From NCBI GenBank assembly GCA_963771985.1, contig CAVYVO010000028.1, forward strand, positions 248,001 to 312,000: 64,000 nt of DNA. Reading direction: 5' to 3'. Under the pieces are notes generated by a model. It saw only the letters and a program-made list of their open reading frames with translations. It made no database searches and was not told the DNA's origin. Within the stretch, counting starts at the first letter, position 1. Every line of letters begins with the position of its first letter. Source of the DNA: Trebonia sp963771985. Its GTDB lineage: Bacteria; Actinomycetota; Actinomycetes; Streptosporangiales; Streptosporangiaceae. This document shows positions 29,224-37,865 of the stretch, one piece after another. Both the position numbers and the translations under genes were made by a program.

Positions 29224-29418
29224 TTACGGGGGCGGGCCGGTGACGGTTCCGGCGAGCGCGACGGCGGCCAGGGCGCTGATCAGCTCGGCGGCCACCGGGG
29301 CCGGGAGCGCGGGCAGGCGGGCCGGGGCGGTGCCGGGCGGGCGCCCGGACGGCGCCTGCGGGACGGCCAGGCTGGCCAGGGCGCGCTGCCAGGCGGTGAC
29401 GCCCTTGCCGGCCAGCAC
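29224..29418 (-). CDS. Small Ala/Pro-rich protein of the recombinase element
   Basis: Reads MLAGKGVTAWQRALASLAVP and ends in a hydrophobic Ala-rich segment. The open frame continues upstream to about 29630 through GLDARYEQLRHAALHARGDAF, which looks like genuine protein, so the true start is probably a rare codon near 29580-29620 just after the HTH gene. It stops 24 bases before the recombinase start. Function unknown; the position suggests an accessory of the element. Confidence 0.5.
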   Translation of the reverse strand: MLAGKGVTAWQRALASLAVPQAPSGRPPGTAPARLPALPAPVAAELISALAAVALAGTVTGPPP

Positions 29419-29620
29419 GCCGAGGCCGAGCGGGAACGCATCGCCGCGCGCGTGCAGGGCGGCATGGCGCAGTTGCTCGTATCGGGCGTCCAGCCCGCCG
29501 CCGGGGGCGGTGGCCTGGCCGGCATCCGGGCGGGCGCCCGGTTCAGCAGCCGCGTGGCCAGGTGATGGGAGCAGGGACAGGGACGGGTGCTCCTCCTTTC
29601 CTTCCTCGCGGGCGGACAGG

Positions 29621-30100
29621 TCAGCGGCTTTTGGAGTGCCGCTCCCGGCGGCGGGCCAGCGCTCGCTCGACCGAGCGGGGGTGCACGCGCACGCCGAAGG
29701 CCTCTTCGATCCGGCCCGGGAGCTGCGCCGGGCGCAGCGCGGGGTCGGCGGCCAGCTGCTCCTCGGCCCAGGCGAGGATCTCCTCCGTCAGCTTGCTGGC
29801 GCCGCGCGGCCCGGGCCGGGCGGGCACCAGCCCCTCCAGTCCTGAGGACTCCAGCGCGGCGGCTGCGGCATAGTACGCCGGGCGGGAGTACCCGAACGCC
29901 GCCGCGGCCTCGGTGACCGGGGCGCCCCCCGCCCTGACCTTGCGCACCATCTCGTACTTGACCTGCACCGCGTCCCGGGCGTCGAAGAAGTCGCTGCCCA
30001 GGAACTCCGCGTCCGTCACCTGCTCGGGGTGCGGGTTCAGGCACCGCGTGGCGGCCAGCGCCGCCTCTTTGGGGTCTTGCCTGCCCTGCTGCCTGGCCAT
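29621..30100 (-). CDS. Helix-turn-helix accessory protein of the recombinase element
   Basis: 159 residues. The central homeodomain-like HTH reads KVRAGGAPVTEAAAAFGYS with recognition helix SRPAYYAAAAALESSGLEGL, followed by a second winged-helix-like part LPGRIEEAFGVRVHPRSVERAL. The first 40 residues contain FLGSDFFDARDAVQVKYEM. Likely a DNA-binding partner or regulator of the recombinase. An ATG with AGGAGG upstream supports the start at 30100. Confidence 0.8.
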   Translation of the reverse strand: MARQQGRQDPKEAALAATRCLNPHPEQVTDAEFLGSDFFDARDAVQVKYEMVRKVRAGGAPVTEAAAAFGYSRPAYYAAAAALESSGLEGLVPARPGPRGASKLTEEILAWAEEQLAADPALRPAQLPGRIEEAFGVRVHPRSVERALARRRERHSKSR

Positions 30101-30274
30101 GCCGCCTCCTCATCCTGATCACTGTCAGGATGACTTTGCCGAATCTTGCCAGCTGAATCACGCACTGCCGCCAGCGTGTCGCGAAATTCCGCAGGAAATC
30201 ATGGCATTCAGCTCCGGCCATGACCGGGAGCGCGATCAGTGCCGCCAAGAAGGACGGCATAATCACCTTGACAT

Positions 30275-30559
30275 TCACGGCATAATCTTCTTTACGGCTT
30301 CGGTGCCGTCCCGCTGCGCGCGGAGCCGGTCCGCCAGGTCAGCGACGGCCAGCAGGCCACCGGCCGTGAACGGGCAGCGGCCGGCCGCGACCACCACGAA
30401 CGGGTCCGGTGCCACCGCATCGGTCCATCCTGCTGGCAGCGAGAACAGATGCCCGTTCTCGTCGTGCAGGTGGACCCGGTCCTCACCCCAGTTCTGGCGG
30501 TGCGCGACGAACTCGAAGTCCCGACCGAACAGCGGATGGAACCGGTGCGTCACCCGCAC
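30275..30559 (-). CDS. DUF5372 family protein
   Basis: About 94 residues from GTG 30559: MRVTHRFHPLFGRDFEFV, then QNWGEDRVHLHDENGHLFSLPAGWTD and DPFVVVAAGRCPF, the typical blocks of this small family. The family is commonly met beside recombinase or transposase genes. The start is uncertain because the frame is open to 30640, but codons beyond 30606 belong to the host transposase. First gene of the element's minus-strand set. Molecular role unknown. Confidence 0.75.
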   Translation of the reverse strand: MRVTHRFHPLFGRDFEFVAHRQNWGEDRVHLHDENGHLFSLPAGWTDAVAPDPFVVVAAGRCPFTAGGLLAVADLADRLRAQRDGTEAVKKIMP

Positions 30560-30608
30560 ACGTCGATACCGATCATCTGGACCGGGTGTAGTTGACGATG
30601 GTGTCCAA

Positions 30609-30843
30609 CTGTTACGCCGAGAGATGGGTGCGCACCGCACGAGCCGAGTGCACCGACCGGATCCTCATCTACGGCGAACGGCACCTGCGATCGGTCCTGG
30701 GCGAGTACGCCGACCATTACAACCGGCACAGGCCGCACCAGTCCCGCCAGCAACGGCCGCCCGACCACGACGGCCAGGCCAGCCCGCCCCTGGACCTGCC
30801 GGTCCAGAGGCGCAAGGTTCTCGGCGGCGTGATCAACGAGTAG
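30609..30843 (+). pseudogene. IS3-type integrase/transposase, 3' part
   Basis: 78 codons reading CYAERWVRTARAECTDRILI, then RHLRSVLGEYADHYNRHRPHQ and a stop after GGVINEY. This is the C-terminal end of the integrase core begun at 26208, displaced 3.6 kb by the recombinase element. It carries the DDE glutamate region. Confidence 0.9.
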
Positions 30844-31332
30844 TACCGCGCAGCATAGATAATAGATATTGGCATGCACCCAGCTCAAATGGCATGCGAT
30901 TAGTTTTGGAGCGGTACATCCTATTTTCGAGCGGGACAAGGTCCGTGCGGAACACCAGGACGGCTAGGCCGAGGACCCGGCGAACTAGCAGGTACACGAT
31001 CTTGAGCGGCACCCGGCCAGCCAACCATGACGGCGTCGAGCACGCCGGCGACAGCGCAGGTCAGCCACTCAATCGATTATTCGAGCGGCACACGGTAACC
31101 CTGCTGCGGAAGGTGCCACGACGGTCCGTTCGGCCGAAAGATCTTTAATTTGTCCGAACGATCCGTGGTGTCCCGCGCCGGGTCCGTGAACGCCGCCTCT
31201 CACCGCTCGTCGGATCCAGACAGGATCTACACCCGCTGCTCACGGGGAAGGCTGCGCACGATGGGGCTACACTTCAGCGCCGACTCACTGGTTGTCGCCG
31301 ACGGCGCCTGGCCGCATAAGGGAGCCAACGTC
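30844..31332. repeat. Non-coding stretch with four GAGCGGNAC repeats
   Basis: No gene found. GAGCGG(T/G/C)AC occurs at 30909-30917, 30929-30937, 31004-31012 and 31083-31091, all in the same orientation, three preceded by T-rich bases. It follows the split transposase directly, so these may be subterminal transposase-binding repeats of that IS. Confidence 0.45.
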
Positions 31333-31770
31333 ATGCCCTCATGGCGGGACACTGCGTCTGTTCAGGCGCAGCAGGACCTCGACGATCTGCTGGGCGCGGC
31401 GCTCGGATTCGCCCAGCGGCAGCTCGCCAGCCACGGCGAGTTCTACCCCTACGCGATAGCCATCCGCACCGACGGCGAGACGGAAATGATCCCCGGCCTT
31501 CGCGCCGATGCCGACCGCCGCCCGTCATCGGCACACGTGCTGGCTGCCTGCCTATCGGTCCTGTCCAACCGGCAGGCTGAGATACGTGCCGCCGCCATCG
31601 TCGTCGACGTGCATCTGCCCGATCTCGACCAGGACGCCATCGAGGTCTCCCTCGAGCACGCCGAAGGCCAGGCGCTGCGGGTTCTGCTGCCCTATGCCAG
31701 GCACGGAGACATCGAATACGGCCCAATCCGGGCAAGCGACACCGATCGGCGCATATGGGCCCACAACTAA
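31333..31770 (+). CDS. Conserved hypothetical protein, 145 residues
   Basis: ATG 31333 (MPSWRDTASVQAQQDLDDLL) is chosen because GGGAGCC lies ten bases before it; the open frame to 31150 has no support. Contains GFAQRQLASHGEFYPYAIAI, DGETEMIPGL, IVVDVHLPDLDQDAIEVSLEH and LLPYARHGDIEYGPI. A soluble alpha/beta protein of an actinobacterial family with no assigned role. Convergent with the HEAT-repeat gene, with 34 bases between the stops. Confidence 0.75.
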   Translation: MPSWRDTASVQAQQDLDDLLGAALGFAQRQLASHGEFYPYAIAIRTDGETEMIPGLRADADRRPSSAHVLAACLSVLSNRQAEIRAAAIVVDVHLPDLDQDAIEVSLEHAEGQALRVLLPYARHGDIEYGPIRASDTDRRIWAHN

Positions 31771-31804
31771 CCGGGCAGGGCGCCGTATCCGAGTCGCGGC
31801 CCGT

Positions 31805-32404
31805 TCACGAGGGCAGCCGCGCCAGCGCCTTCTTGGCCTCCTTGCGTACCAGGGCCTGTGGGTGATCCAGCATTCGCTCAACGGCTGGACGTACCCCGGG
31901 GGGCCTGAGCTTCCCCAGCGCCGTCACTGCTTGCGCCGCGACGTCCTCGTCAGTCAGCAGGCCAGCCAGCAAGGGCACCGCCCGCGGATCCTTCGACCTG
32001 GCTAGGCCCAGGACGACCATCTGGCGGGCCTTGCCGTAGCGACGGTCCTGCGCCAGCGCCGCGATCTCGTCGAACACCGAGTCGTCGGCCACGACCGACA
32101 ATGCGTTACCGATGACCCAGCGCAGGCCGAAGCCGGTAGGATCAGCCGCCCTCCGGAACTCATCGATCAGCACACGCGCGGCCGCGGGCCTGGCTGCGGG
32201 AACGGACAGCGCCCGGACCAGCCCTTCCTGGACCTTCGGCCGGTCTGGGGCGGGCACCCGGGTGTCCACGTTCTGCAGCCAGTCGATCAGCACCGGGATG
32301 GCCGACCTGTACTGGGCCTTGGCATTGACGAGTTCCCACAGATCGGTTACCGGCACCCCAGCATCCCGCAGGTCGCGGACCAGCCCGGCGGGAGTCCCCG
32401 TCAT
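31805..32404 (-). CDS. HEAT-repeat protein, probable toxin immunity protein
   Basis: 199 residues, all helical, with at least three HEAT-like repeats (for example ARQMVVLGLARSKDPRAVPLLAGLL and QAVTALGKLRPPGVRPAVERML). Its start codon overlaps the stop of the Rhs toxin tip (ATGA overlap at 32401-32404), the classic arrangement of polymorphic toxin and immunity genes. HEAT-type immunity proteins are known in such systems. I infer it neutralises the neighbouring nuclease-like toxin. It remains intact although the toxin gene is in three pieces. Confidence 0.8.
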   Translation of the reverse strand: MTGTPAGLVRDLRDAGVPVTDLWELVNAKAQYRSAIPVLIDWLQNVDTRVPAPDRPKVQEGLVRALSVPAARPAAARVLIDEFRRAADPTGFGLRWVIGNALSVVADDSVFDEIAALAQDRRYGKARQMVVLGLARSKDPRAVPLLAGLLTDEDVAAQAVTALGKLRPPGVRPAVERMLDHPQALVRKEAKKALARLPS

Positions 32405-32681
32405 GGCACCGGCGGGAGAGATGGAGTAACACTGATCTGGCCGGAAGCCTTGAGCTGCTGCAGCGGCCCGCTCAGCACCGTGTTTCCGCGGACGACCAGA
32501 TTGAACGTTCGTCCCGTCAACTGGGCATACTGGTAGAAGTCCTGCAGCTGTCTGGTGAAGCTCAGTCTCGCCACGTTCTTCACCTCCCTGAGCACCGTGC
32601 CGGTCAGCTCATCCGGTATACGGTAATTCGCCGTGCCCGTCAGCGACGGGATTTGTACCTTTGCCGTCTGATCGATACCAG
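32401..32681 (-). pseudogene. Rhs polymorphic toxin, C-terminal toxin tip
   Basis: Reads IDQTAKVQIPSLTGTANYRI, then PDELTGTVLREVKNVARLSF, TRQLQDFYQYAQLTG and FNLVVRGNTVLSGPLQQL, then stop. The E-V-K-N core with a following R-Q-x-x-D-F pattern fits a restriction-endonuclease-fold toxin domain of the kind found at Rhs C-termini. It is cut from the rest of the toxin by an IS701-type element at 32682. Joining across the element (CCAG duplication) gives QGEKLAGIDQTAKVQIP in frame. The stop codon overlaps the HEAT-repeat gene. Confidence 0.82.
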
Positions 32682-34420
32682 TAGTACAGTCGCGGTTTCA
32701 CGGAGAGAGATCTTCGTGCCGCGTTTGTGACGTGATCGTTCCGGCTTTCTGGTTACAATGGGTCACCTCCTTCCGGTCGCCGTTCGTCACGTGGCGGCTG
32801 CGGCGAGGCGGGCAGAGTAGTGGTGCCACCGGGCGCGGGCCTGGTGCCGCCTGCGCCAGCGGGACCAGCGCAGATGGTAAGCGAGGCGCGCGTCGCTGAT
32901 GAGGCTGGCGGCGTGCTGCCGGGCCAGGCGTGCCAGGCGGGCGGTCTCGGCGATGGTGAGCTTGATCGCGGCGATGCCGGACGGGCAGGGCTGGCCGGGC
33001 CGGGATGGGACGGGCGCGTCGCCGAGGGGGATGCCCAGGTCAGCGGTGCCCTCCTGCTCCAGCTCTGCCTCCTCCTCCCCCTTCTTCTTCTCCTCCTCCT
33101 GGCTGCTGGCCGTCACGGTGATGTCGCCGCACAGGGCGTTGCGGATCGCGGCGTGGCGGAGCTGCGCGAGGGCGGTGAGGGTGCTGTGGCGGCAGATCGC
33201 CTCGAAGGCGCGGGCCTGGCACTGGTCCCATCCGTGGACGTCCTTGCCGGCCTTGAACGTTTCCTCGCAGGGCCACCTGCGCCCGGCTATGGAGACGAAC
33301 AGCGTCATCGTCGCCGGCACCTCCTGCGGGGCCCAGCAGATGTAGAAGGTGACGTGGTCCGGGCGGGAGACCGAGCGGCGGATCACCAGGAAGTGCCGGG
33401 GGCTGGCGGTGGCTATCAGCGCCCAGTCGGAGTACCGGGGCCCCTTGGATCCGTTTCCGCACGAACGGCGCTCGAAGACCGCATCCGGCAGGGCCTCCTC
33501 TGCCTTGATCACCTTCCCCGAGGGCAGGGTGATCCGGAAGTCGCGGGGGGCGATCCCGACGTACGGCAGGCCGTGTTCCTCGCATGCCTCGCGGAGCCTG
33601 CTGCTGCGGGTATAGACCTCGTCGAAGGCGATCCACCGGGCAGGCATCCGCACGTCCAGCAGCCTCTCCAGCTGCTCGCGGGCCAGCTGCGGTTTGGTCT
33701 TGTGCCGCAGGCTGCCGGGGATGCCTGCCGCGCGGCACCGCCGCCGGTCCTTCTCCCAGCGCTCCGGCATGAACACGTCGAAATCGGCCCAGGCCTGCCC
33801 GGCCGTGGTCACCCAGACGGCGTACACGGTGGTGACGCAGTTCTCCACGTGCCCTGTGCACCCGGCGTGCTGCGGCGCGACGCACGCGGTCGCGTCACCG
33901 TCCTTGAGCTGGGCGGTCTCGTCGAACGCGATTCCCGGCCCGATCAGGTCGTCCGCATCGTGCGGCAGCCAGGCCAGCGCAAGCGCGGGCAGCTCGGACC
34001 GCAGGTCCTCCCAGCGCCACCGGCAGGTGCGCAGCAGGGCCTGCATCCGGTAAGGGCTGTCGTGCCCGGCAGCCTCGGCAAGCTGCCAGCAGTTCGCCTT
34101 CACTCCCGCCGACAGCCCCCGCACGTAGTCCGTCGCCGTCGCGACGGTGCGGCGCTGCGCCATCACCCGCCCGAGCACCGCGCTGACCTGCGCGTCCACA
34201 GCCGACGCGCGGTCCCTGACATCACCTATGCTGGCCTGTGCGGCCGTGTCGTCACTGTCTGTTGCCACACTTCAGGCAACGCGACACGGCCGTTCAGGAT
34301 TACAGCCGCGTGATCGGGCTAAGTAACCGACACTCGTCACCCAGTGTGACAACACATCTTGACCAGATCGCTACCCAGCGTGCCCAGAACGGCGCTCACC
34401 GCGAAACCGCGACTGTACTA
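32682..34420. mobile_element. IS701-family element (1,739 bp) in the toxin gene
   Basis: Inverted repeats start TAGTACAGTCGCGGTTTC on both ends (18 bp perfect). A 4-bp direct repeat CCAG flanks it (32678-32681 and 34421-34424), the size typical of IS701. It separates the toxin linker from the toxin tip. Confidence 0.9.
32787..34268 (-). CDS. IS701-family transposase
   Basis: 493 residues. Landmarks: DYVRGLSAGVKANCWQLAEAAGH at the N-terminus, the first catalytic Asp in GPGIAFDETAQLKDG, the second in RWIAFDEVYTRSS, and the Glu region in RRWPCEETFKAGKDVHGWDQ. A Glu/Lys-rich stretch (about 392-412) near the C-terminus is unusual. The frame is intact. Confidence 0.9.
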   Translation of the reverse strand: MATDSDDTAAQASIGDVRDRASAVDAQVSAVLGRVMAQRRTVATATDYVRGLSAGVKANCWQLAEAAGHDSPYRMQALLRTCRWRWEDLRSELPALALAWLPHDADDLIGPGIAFDETAQLKDGDATACVAPQHAGCTGHVENCVTTVYAVWVTTAGQAWADFDVFMPERWEKDRRRCRAAGIPGSLRHKTKPQLAREQLERLLDVRMPARWIAFDEVYTRSSRLREACEEHGLPYVGIAPRDFRITLPSGKVIKAEEALPDAVFERRSCGNGSKGPRYSDWALIATASPRHFLVIRRSVSRPDHVTFYICWAPQEVPATMTLFVSIAGRRWPCEETFKAGKDVHGWDQCQARAFEAICRHSTLTALAQLRHAAIRNALCGDITVTASSQEEEKKKGEEEAELEQEGTADLGIPLGDAPVPSRPGQPCPSGIAAIKLTIAETARLARLARQHAASLISDARLAYHLRWSRWRRRHQARARWHHYSARLAAAAT

Positions 34421-34424
34421 CCAG

Positions 34425-35111
34425 CCAGCTTCTCACCCTGGATACCAAGCTGCTTGATCGCGGCCATCCGCTTTCCGCCCCGGCGGCGACCTCGCCCTCG
34501 ATGGCCGGCAGTTCTTCTGAGACGTTCTGGATGAGCTCCTGGCCGGCTGGTGTCTGCGCGGCCGCGCCGACCGCAGTCGCCGCGGTGGTGAGCCCGGTGA
34601 CCTGAGAGGCGGTCAGACCCGACCCGCTGGCGGCGGTACCGGCGGCTGCCGCCGCGGTAGGGCCCGTCGCCGCCGCGGCCGTGGTGCTGGCCGTTTCGGC
34701 TGCCGCACTGCCGACGGCGGTTTCCGTGGCGGCCGTCGCCGTGGCCGCGGTTTCGGCTGCCGCGGTGCTGGCGGCGGTTTCGGTGGCGGCCGTCGCCGTC
34801 GCGGCTGTTGCCGCGGTTTCCGTGGTAGCTGCTGCGGTAGTGGCGGCGGTTTCGGCTGCTGCGGTTTCGGTGGCGGCCGCGGCGGCGGCCGTTGCGGCGG
34901 TTTCGGTGGCGACCGCCGCGGTGGCGGCGGTTTCGGCCGCGGTCGCGGCGACAGCGGTTTCGGCCCCCGCTTCCAGGATGCCGGCTCCGACGGCAGCAGC
35001 GGGGCCTGCTCCGGCCCCCGCAGTCACCACGGTGACGGCGGCCACGACGACGACGACCGCCACGACCGCCACGACCGCCCACGCGGTCGACCAGCGTCCG
35101 GTGACATCTAG
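34425..35111 (-). pseudogene. Rhs toxin, linker and pre-toxin part
   Basis: Continues the Rhs protein after the core. The join across the IS982 element gives NNPVTYLDVTGRWSTAWAVV. Then come a hydrophobic Val/Ala segment (one or two membrane helices), a long degenerate Ala/Thr/Glu repeat tract (units like ETAATAA), and a pre-toxin stretch TAASGSGLTASQVTGLTTAA. Near 34475, at a GGGG run, the frame slips by one base before GKRMAAIKQLGIQGEKLAG. So the gene has a frameshift in addition to two insertions, unless this is a sequencing error. Confidence 0.75.
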
Positions 35112-36139
35112 ATCGTTGATCGGGGTTTTGTGACTGGTGGGGGGTTCGCACCGCGGCACGCCGCGCGGGTTCCGTGACTTGGAAGTGAAGAGTGTCCAGA
35201 ATCGGCAGGGAGACCTGGACACTCTCCTGACCGCACTTTACGTGGAGCTGACCGACCGCATCATCCCCGTGCGCGGATTCACCCGCCGCGGGCCGGGCGG
35301 CCGGCCGGAGGTGACCGACGCCGAGCTGGCGTGCATCGCGGTGGCGCAGGTGCTGCTGCGCTGTGATGACGAGCGGCACTGGCTGCGGATCGCGCCGAAG
35401 CTGATCGGGCACCTGTTCCCCGGCTGCTGGCCCAGAGCGAGTACAACACCCGGCTGCGGCAGCTCGCGCCGCTGATGGAGGCAGCGCTGCGCTGGCTCGC
35501 GGACGCCACGCCCGCCACTGCGGAGATGCTGCGGCTGATGGACGCGACACCGGTCCCGTGCGGGACCTCCGCCGTCACGGCCAGGCGTTCTGACCTGTAC
35601 GGATACGCCGGATACGGCTTCTGCCCGAGCCATTCCCGCTGGTACTGGGGGTGCAAGCTGCTGCTGATCTGCACCTGCGACGGCACCGTGACCGGGTTCA
35701 GCCTGGCGAACCCGAAGCTGCACGGCGAGCGGGACCAGGCCCGCCAGACGCTGGAACGCCAGCCGGCGAACAGGCCCGTGCCCGGCACCGCGGTCGTCAC
35801 CGACAAGGGCCTGTCCGGGCAGGAAACCGAGGAGTTCCTCGCCGGCGGGGACCTCGGCCTGACCCTGATCCGCCCCGCCCGCAAGGACGAGAAGCAGCCC
35901 AGGCCGTTCCCGAACTGGCTCCGCCAGCGGGTCGAGGCCGTCATCTGGACGCTGAAGAACCAGCTCGGCCTCGAACGCCACGGCGGCCGCCTGCCCGCCG
36001 GCCTGTGGGCCAGGATCATCCAGCGGCTGCTCGCCCTGAACGCCTGCATCTGGCACAACTGGCTCATCGGCGCCCCGGTCAAGCGGTCCCTGGTCGCCTA
36101 CGACCACGTGTAACCTGCCCGCATTCCCCGATCAACGAT
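35112..36139. mobile_element. IS982-family element (1,028 bp) in the Rhs gene
   Basis: Ends are inverted repeats ATCGTTGATCGGGG (14 bp). CTAG lies at both junctions (35108-35111 and 36140-36143); being palindromic it could be either part of the repeat or the target duplication. Removal restores the Rhs frame (TYLDVTGRW). The length fits IS982. Confidence 0.85.
35185..36113 (+). pseudogene. IS982-family transposase, frameshifted
   Basis: The first part, to about 35425, reads LDTLLTALYVELTDRIIPVR and GGRPEVTDAELACIAVAQVL. The rest, from about 35430 in another frame, reads QSEYNTRLRQLAPLMEAALR, then MDATPVPCGTS with a catalytic Asp, GYGFCPSHSRWYWGCKLLL, VVTDKGLSGQETEEFLAG with a second Asp, and RVEAVIWTLKNQLGLERH with the Glu. 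A one-base change near HLFPG splits the gene. Both halves are otherwise well kept. Confidence 0.87.
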
Positions 36140-37865
36140 CTAGGTAGGTAACCGGGTTATTTCGCGCGTAACTGTACAGGTTGGGACCGTCAGCTACTCC
36201 TTCGGGATCACAGCTGATCCAGCGGCCCAGCCATGGCGCGTAATAACGGGCCCCGTGATAGTAGAGCCCGGTTTCGGTGTCGCGTTCCTTGCCGGTGAAC
36301 CGGTAGCGTTTGGGTGCCTCGGTGCGGGCCCGTATTGCCTGGTAGGAGGTATCGCCGTAAGGATAGTACTCCTCGTACGTGATGACCTGCCCGCCCTGGT
36401 CGAGTTCGAGCACGGACGAGTCGAGGTGGTTGACGAGCTGATAGCGGATTAGCTCTCGCGGGCCGCGATCCTGGCCCGCGGTACGGGTCTCGACCAGGGC
36501 CACGCGGCGTTTGTCGTCCAAGACGTGCAGCGTTCCCCGCTCCAGGGAGATGGCCCCGTCTGCCTGATATTCGCGGTAGACCTCGAGCGCGCCGATGTAG
36601 ATCCGCTCGGACTTGCGGGCACCCGGCCCGTCGCGTCCCGCGCGGTCGGTTACCTTGCGGACCCGCTGTCCCGACGCGTCGTAGACGTGGTACGACGTCT
36701 CGGGCGCCCCACCGTCGGGTGCGGCCTGACGAGCGGTGGCATGCAGCCGGTCATTCTGGTCCCAGGCCAGCATCGGGATCGCTGGCATGGCGGTGATGTT
36801 GCCTTGCTCGTCATACCTGAACCGCCGCGGCTCGCCGGTCGCCCGGGCCGGGCTGGTACCCGTCAGGCGGTTGCTGTGCCGCCCGGGCTCGAGGAGGCTG
36901 GGCTCGCGGTAACGGTACTCACGGGTCCAGCCTCCGTCGGCCGGGTCGGCGGAGCGGTGCGCCACGCGCAGCTGGTTGCCCGCCGCGTCGTACGTGTACC
37001 GCTCCACGTACCGGGCCATCGCGGCCCCGTCGCCCGGCTGGGGCAGGCCGAGCCGCGGTGCGTCGGTGGCGCTTGTTGGGACCGAACGCATGCGTCCGCC
37101 CTCGGCCTGTCCCAGATGCTTCCGGCCCGTCGCCCTGATCAGCTGGTACAGCGCGTCGTAGCGGTAGGAAGCCGATGGGTCGACCACCCGGTTGCGGAAG
37201 AAGACCAGCTGCTCAGCGCGGTCGCGGACCAGCACCGGGTTGCCGACAGGATCGTAGGTGTAGCGAAGGTCTTGCAGTCGCCGCCGGCCGCGGAGGGTTG
37301 TCAGGGCAGCGAGCCGGAACGTGAGCTGGTCGTAGGTGTACCGCGACGAGCTGTCGTTGCCGTACGTGATCCGGGTCCGCTGGCCCCGCGCGTTGTAATC
37401 CACGTGGGCCACGAAGACGGTGACCAGGTCAGCGCCGCGGAGTCGGCCGTCGAGCCGTTCGAGCTGGCTTGATTCGTTGTAGGACGGCAGCATGATGCTG
37501 CCATCCGGGGTAGTTGTGCTGGTAACTCGGTTGAGCGCGTCATAGGTGATCTGGTTGCGGTACTCCCGGTGCTCCAGCGGGACGTCCGATGACCAGTCGA
37601 GGACGTCCCGATACTCGTCGGCGAGCTGCCGCTGCGCATCGAGTGGGTTTCCCTTGAAGTCGTACCGTTCGTTGGTGGTGACCCCGGCACCGTCGTATTG
37701 CCGTGCGACCCGGGCGCGCAGGTTCCTGGCTTCGCCGTCGGGCAGGCTCTCGCCGTACTCGGTCCGCACCTGCAGCACCTGGCCGCGGAGGCCAGGACCC
37801 GCGACGTAGCTGCGTACCGGCCGGCGCAGCGCGTCATAGTCGGTCCGGAAGTCGAACCCGCGCGT
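36140..37865 (-). pseudogene. Rhs/YD-repeat core of the toxin, 5' truncated
   Basis: About 575 codons of YD repeats (for example YTYDPVGNPVLVRDRA, YTYDAAGNQLRVAHRS, RFRYDEQGNITAMP), ending with the Rhs-associated core motif YRFTGKERDTETGLYYHG and YYAPWLGRWISCDPEG. In secreted Rhs proteins this shell encloses the toxin before delivery. The N-terminal secretion or trafficking part is missing: an in-frame stop lies at about 37873, close to a tRNA 3' fragment. The C-terminus is cut by the IS982 element at CTAG. It is thus a 5'-truncated orphan. Confidence 0.88.

Larger units (their letters stand above)
27020..30608. mobile_element. Serine-recombinase element (3,589 bp) inside a transposase gene
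   Basis: Removing this block restores the split integrase gene. The dinucleotide AA is present at both junctions (27018-27019 and 30607-30608), as expected from the 2-bp crossover of large serine recombinases. It carries four minus-strand genes: DUF5372, an HTH protein, a small Ala/Pro-rich protein and the recombinase. No long terminal repeats are seen. Confidence 0.85.

Noticed and set aside
27053..29845. 930-codon open frame on the plus strand
   Set aside because: It is fully antisense to the serine recombinase and HTH genes; the Gly/Val/Gln-rich composition is the usual shadow of a high-GC gene, while the minus strand has clear domains.
34681..35133. 150-codon plus-strand Ala/Val frame
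   Set aside because: Antisense reading of the Ala/Thr repeat tract of the Rhs linker; low complexity only.
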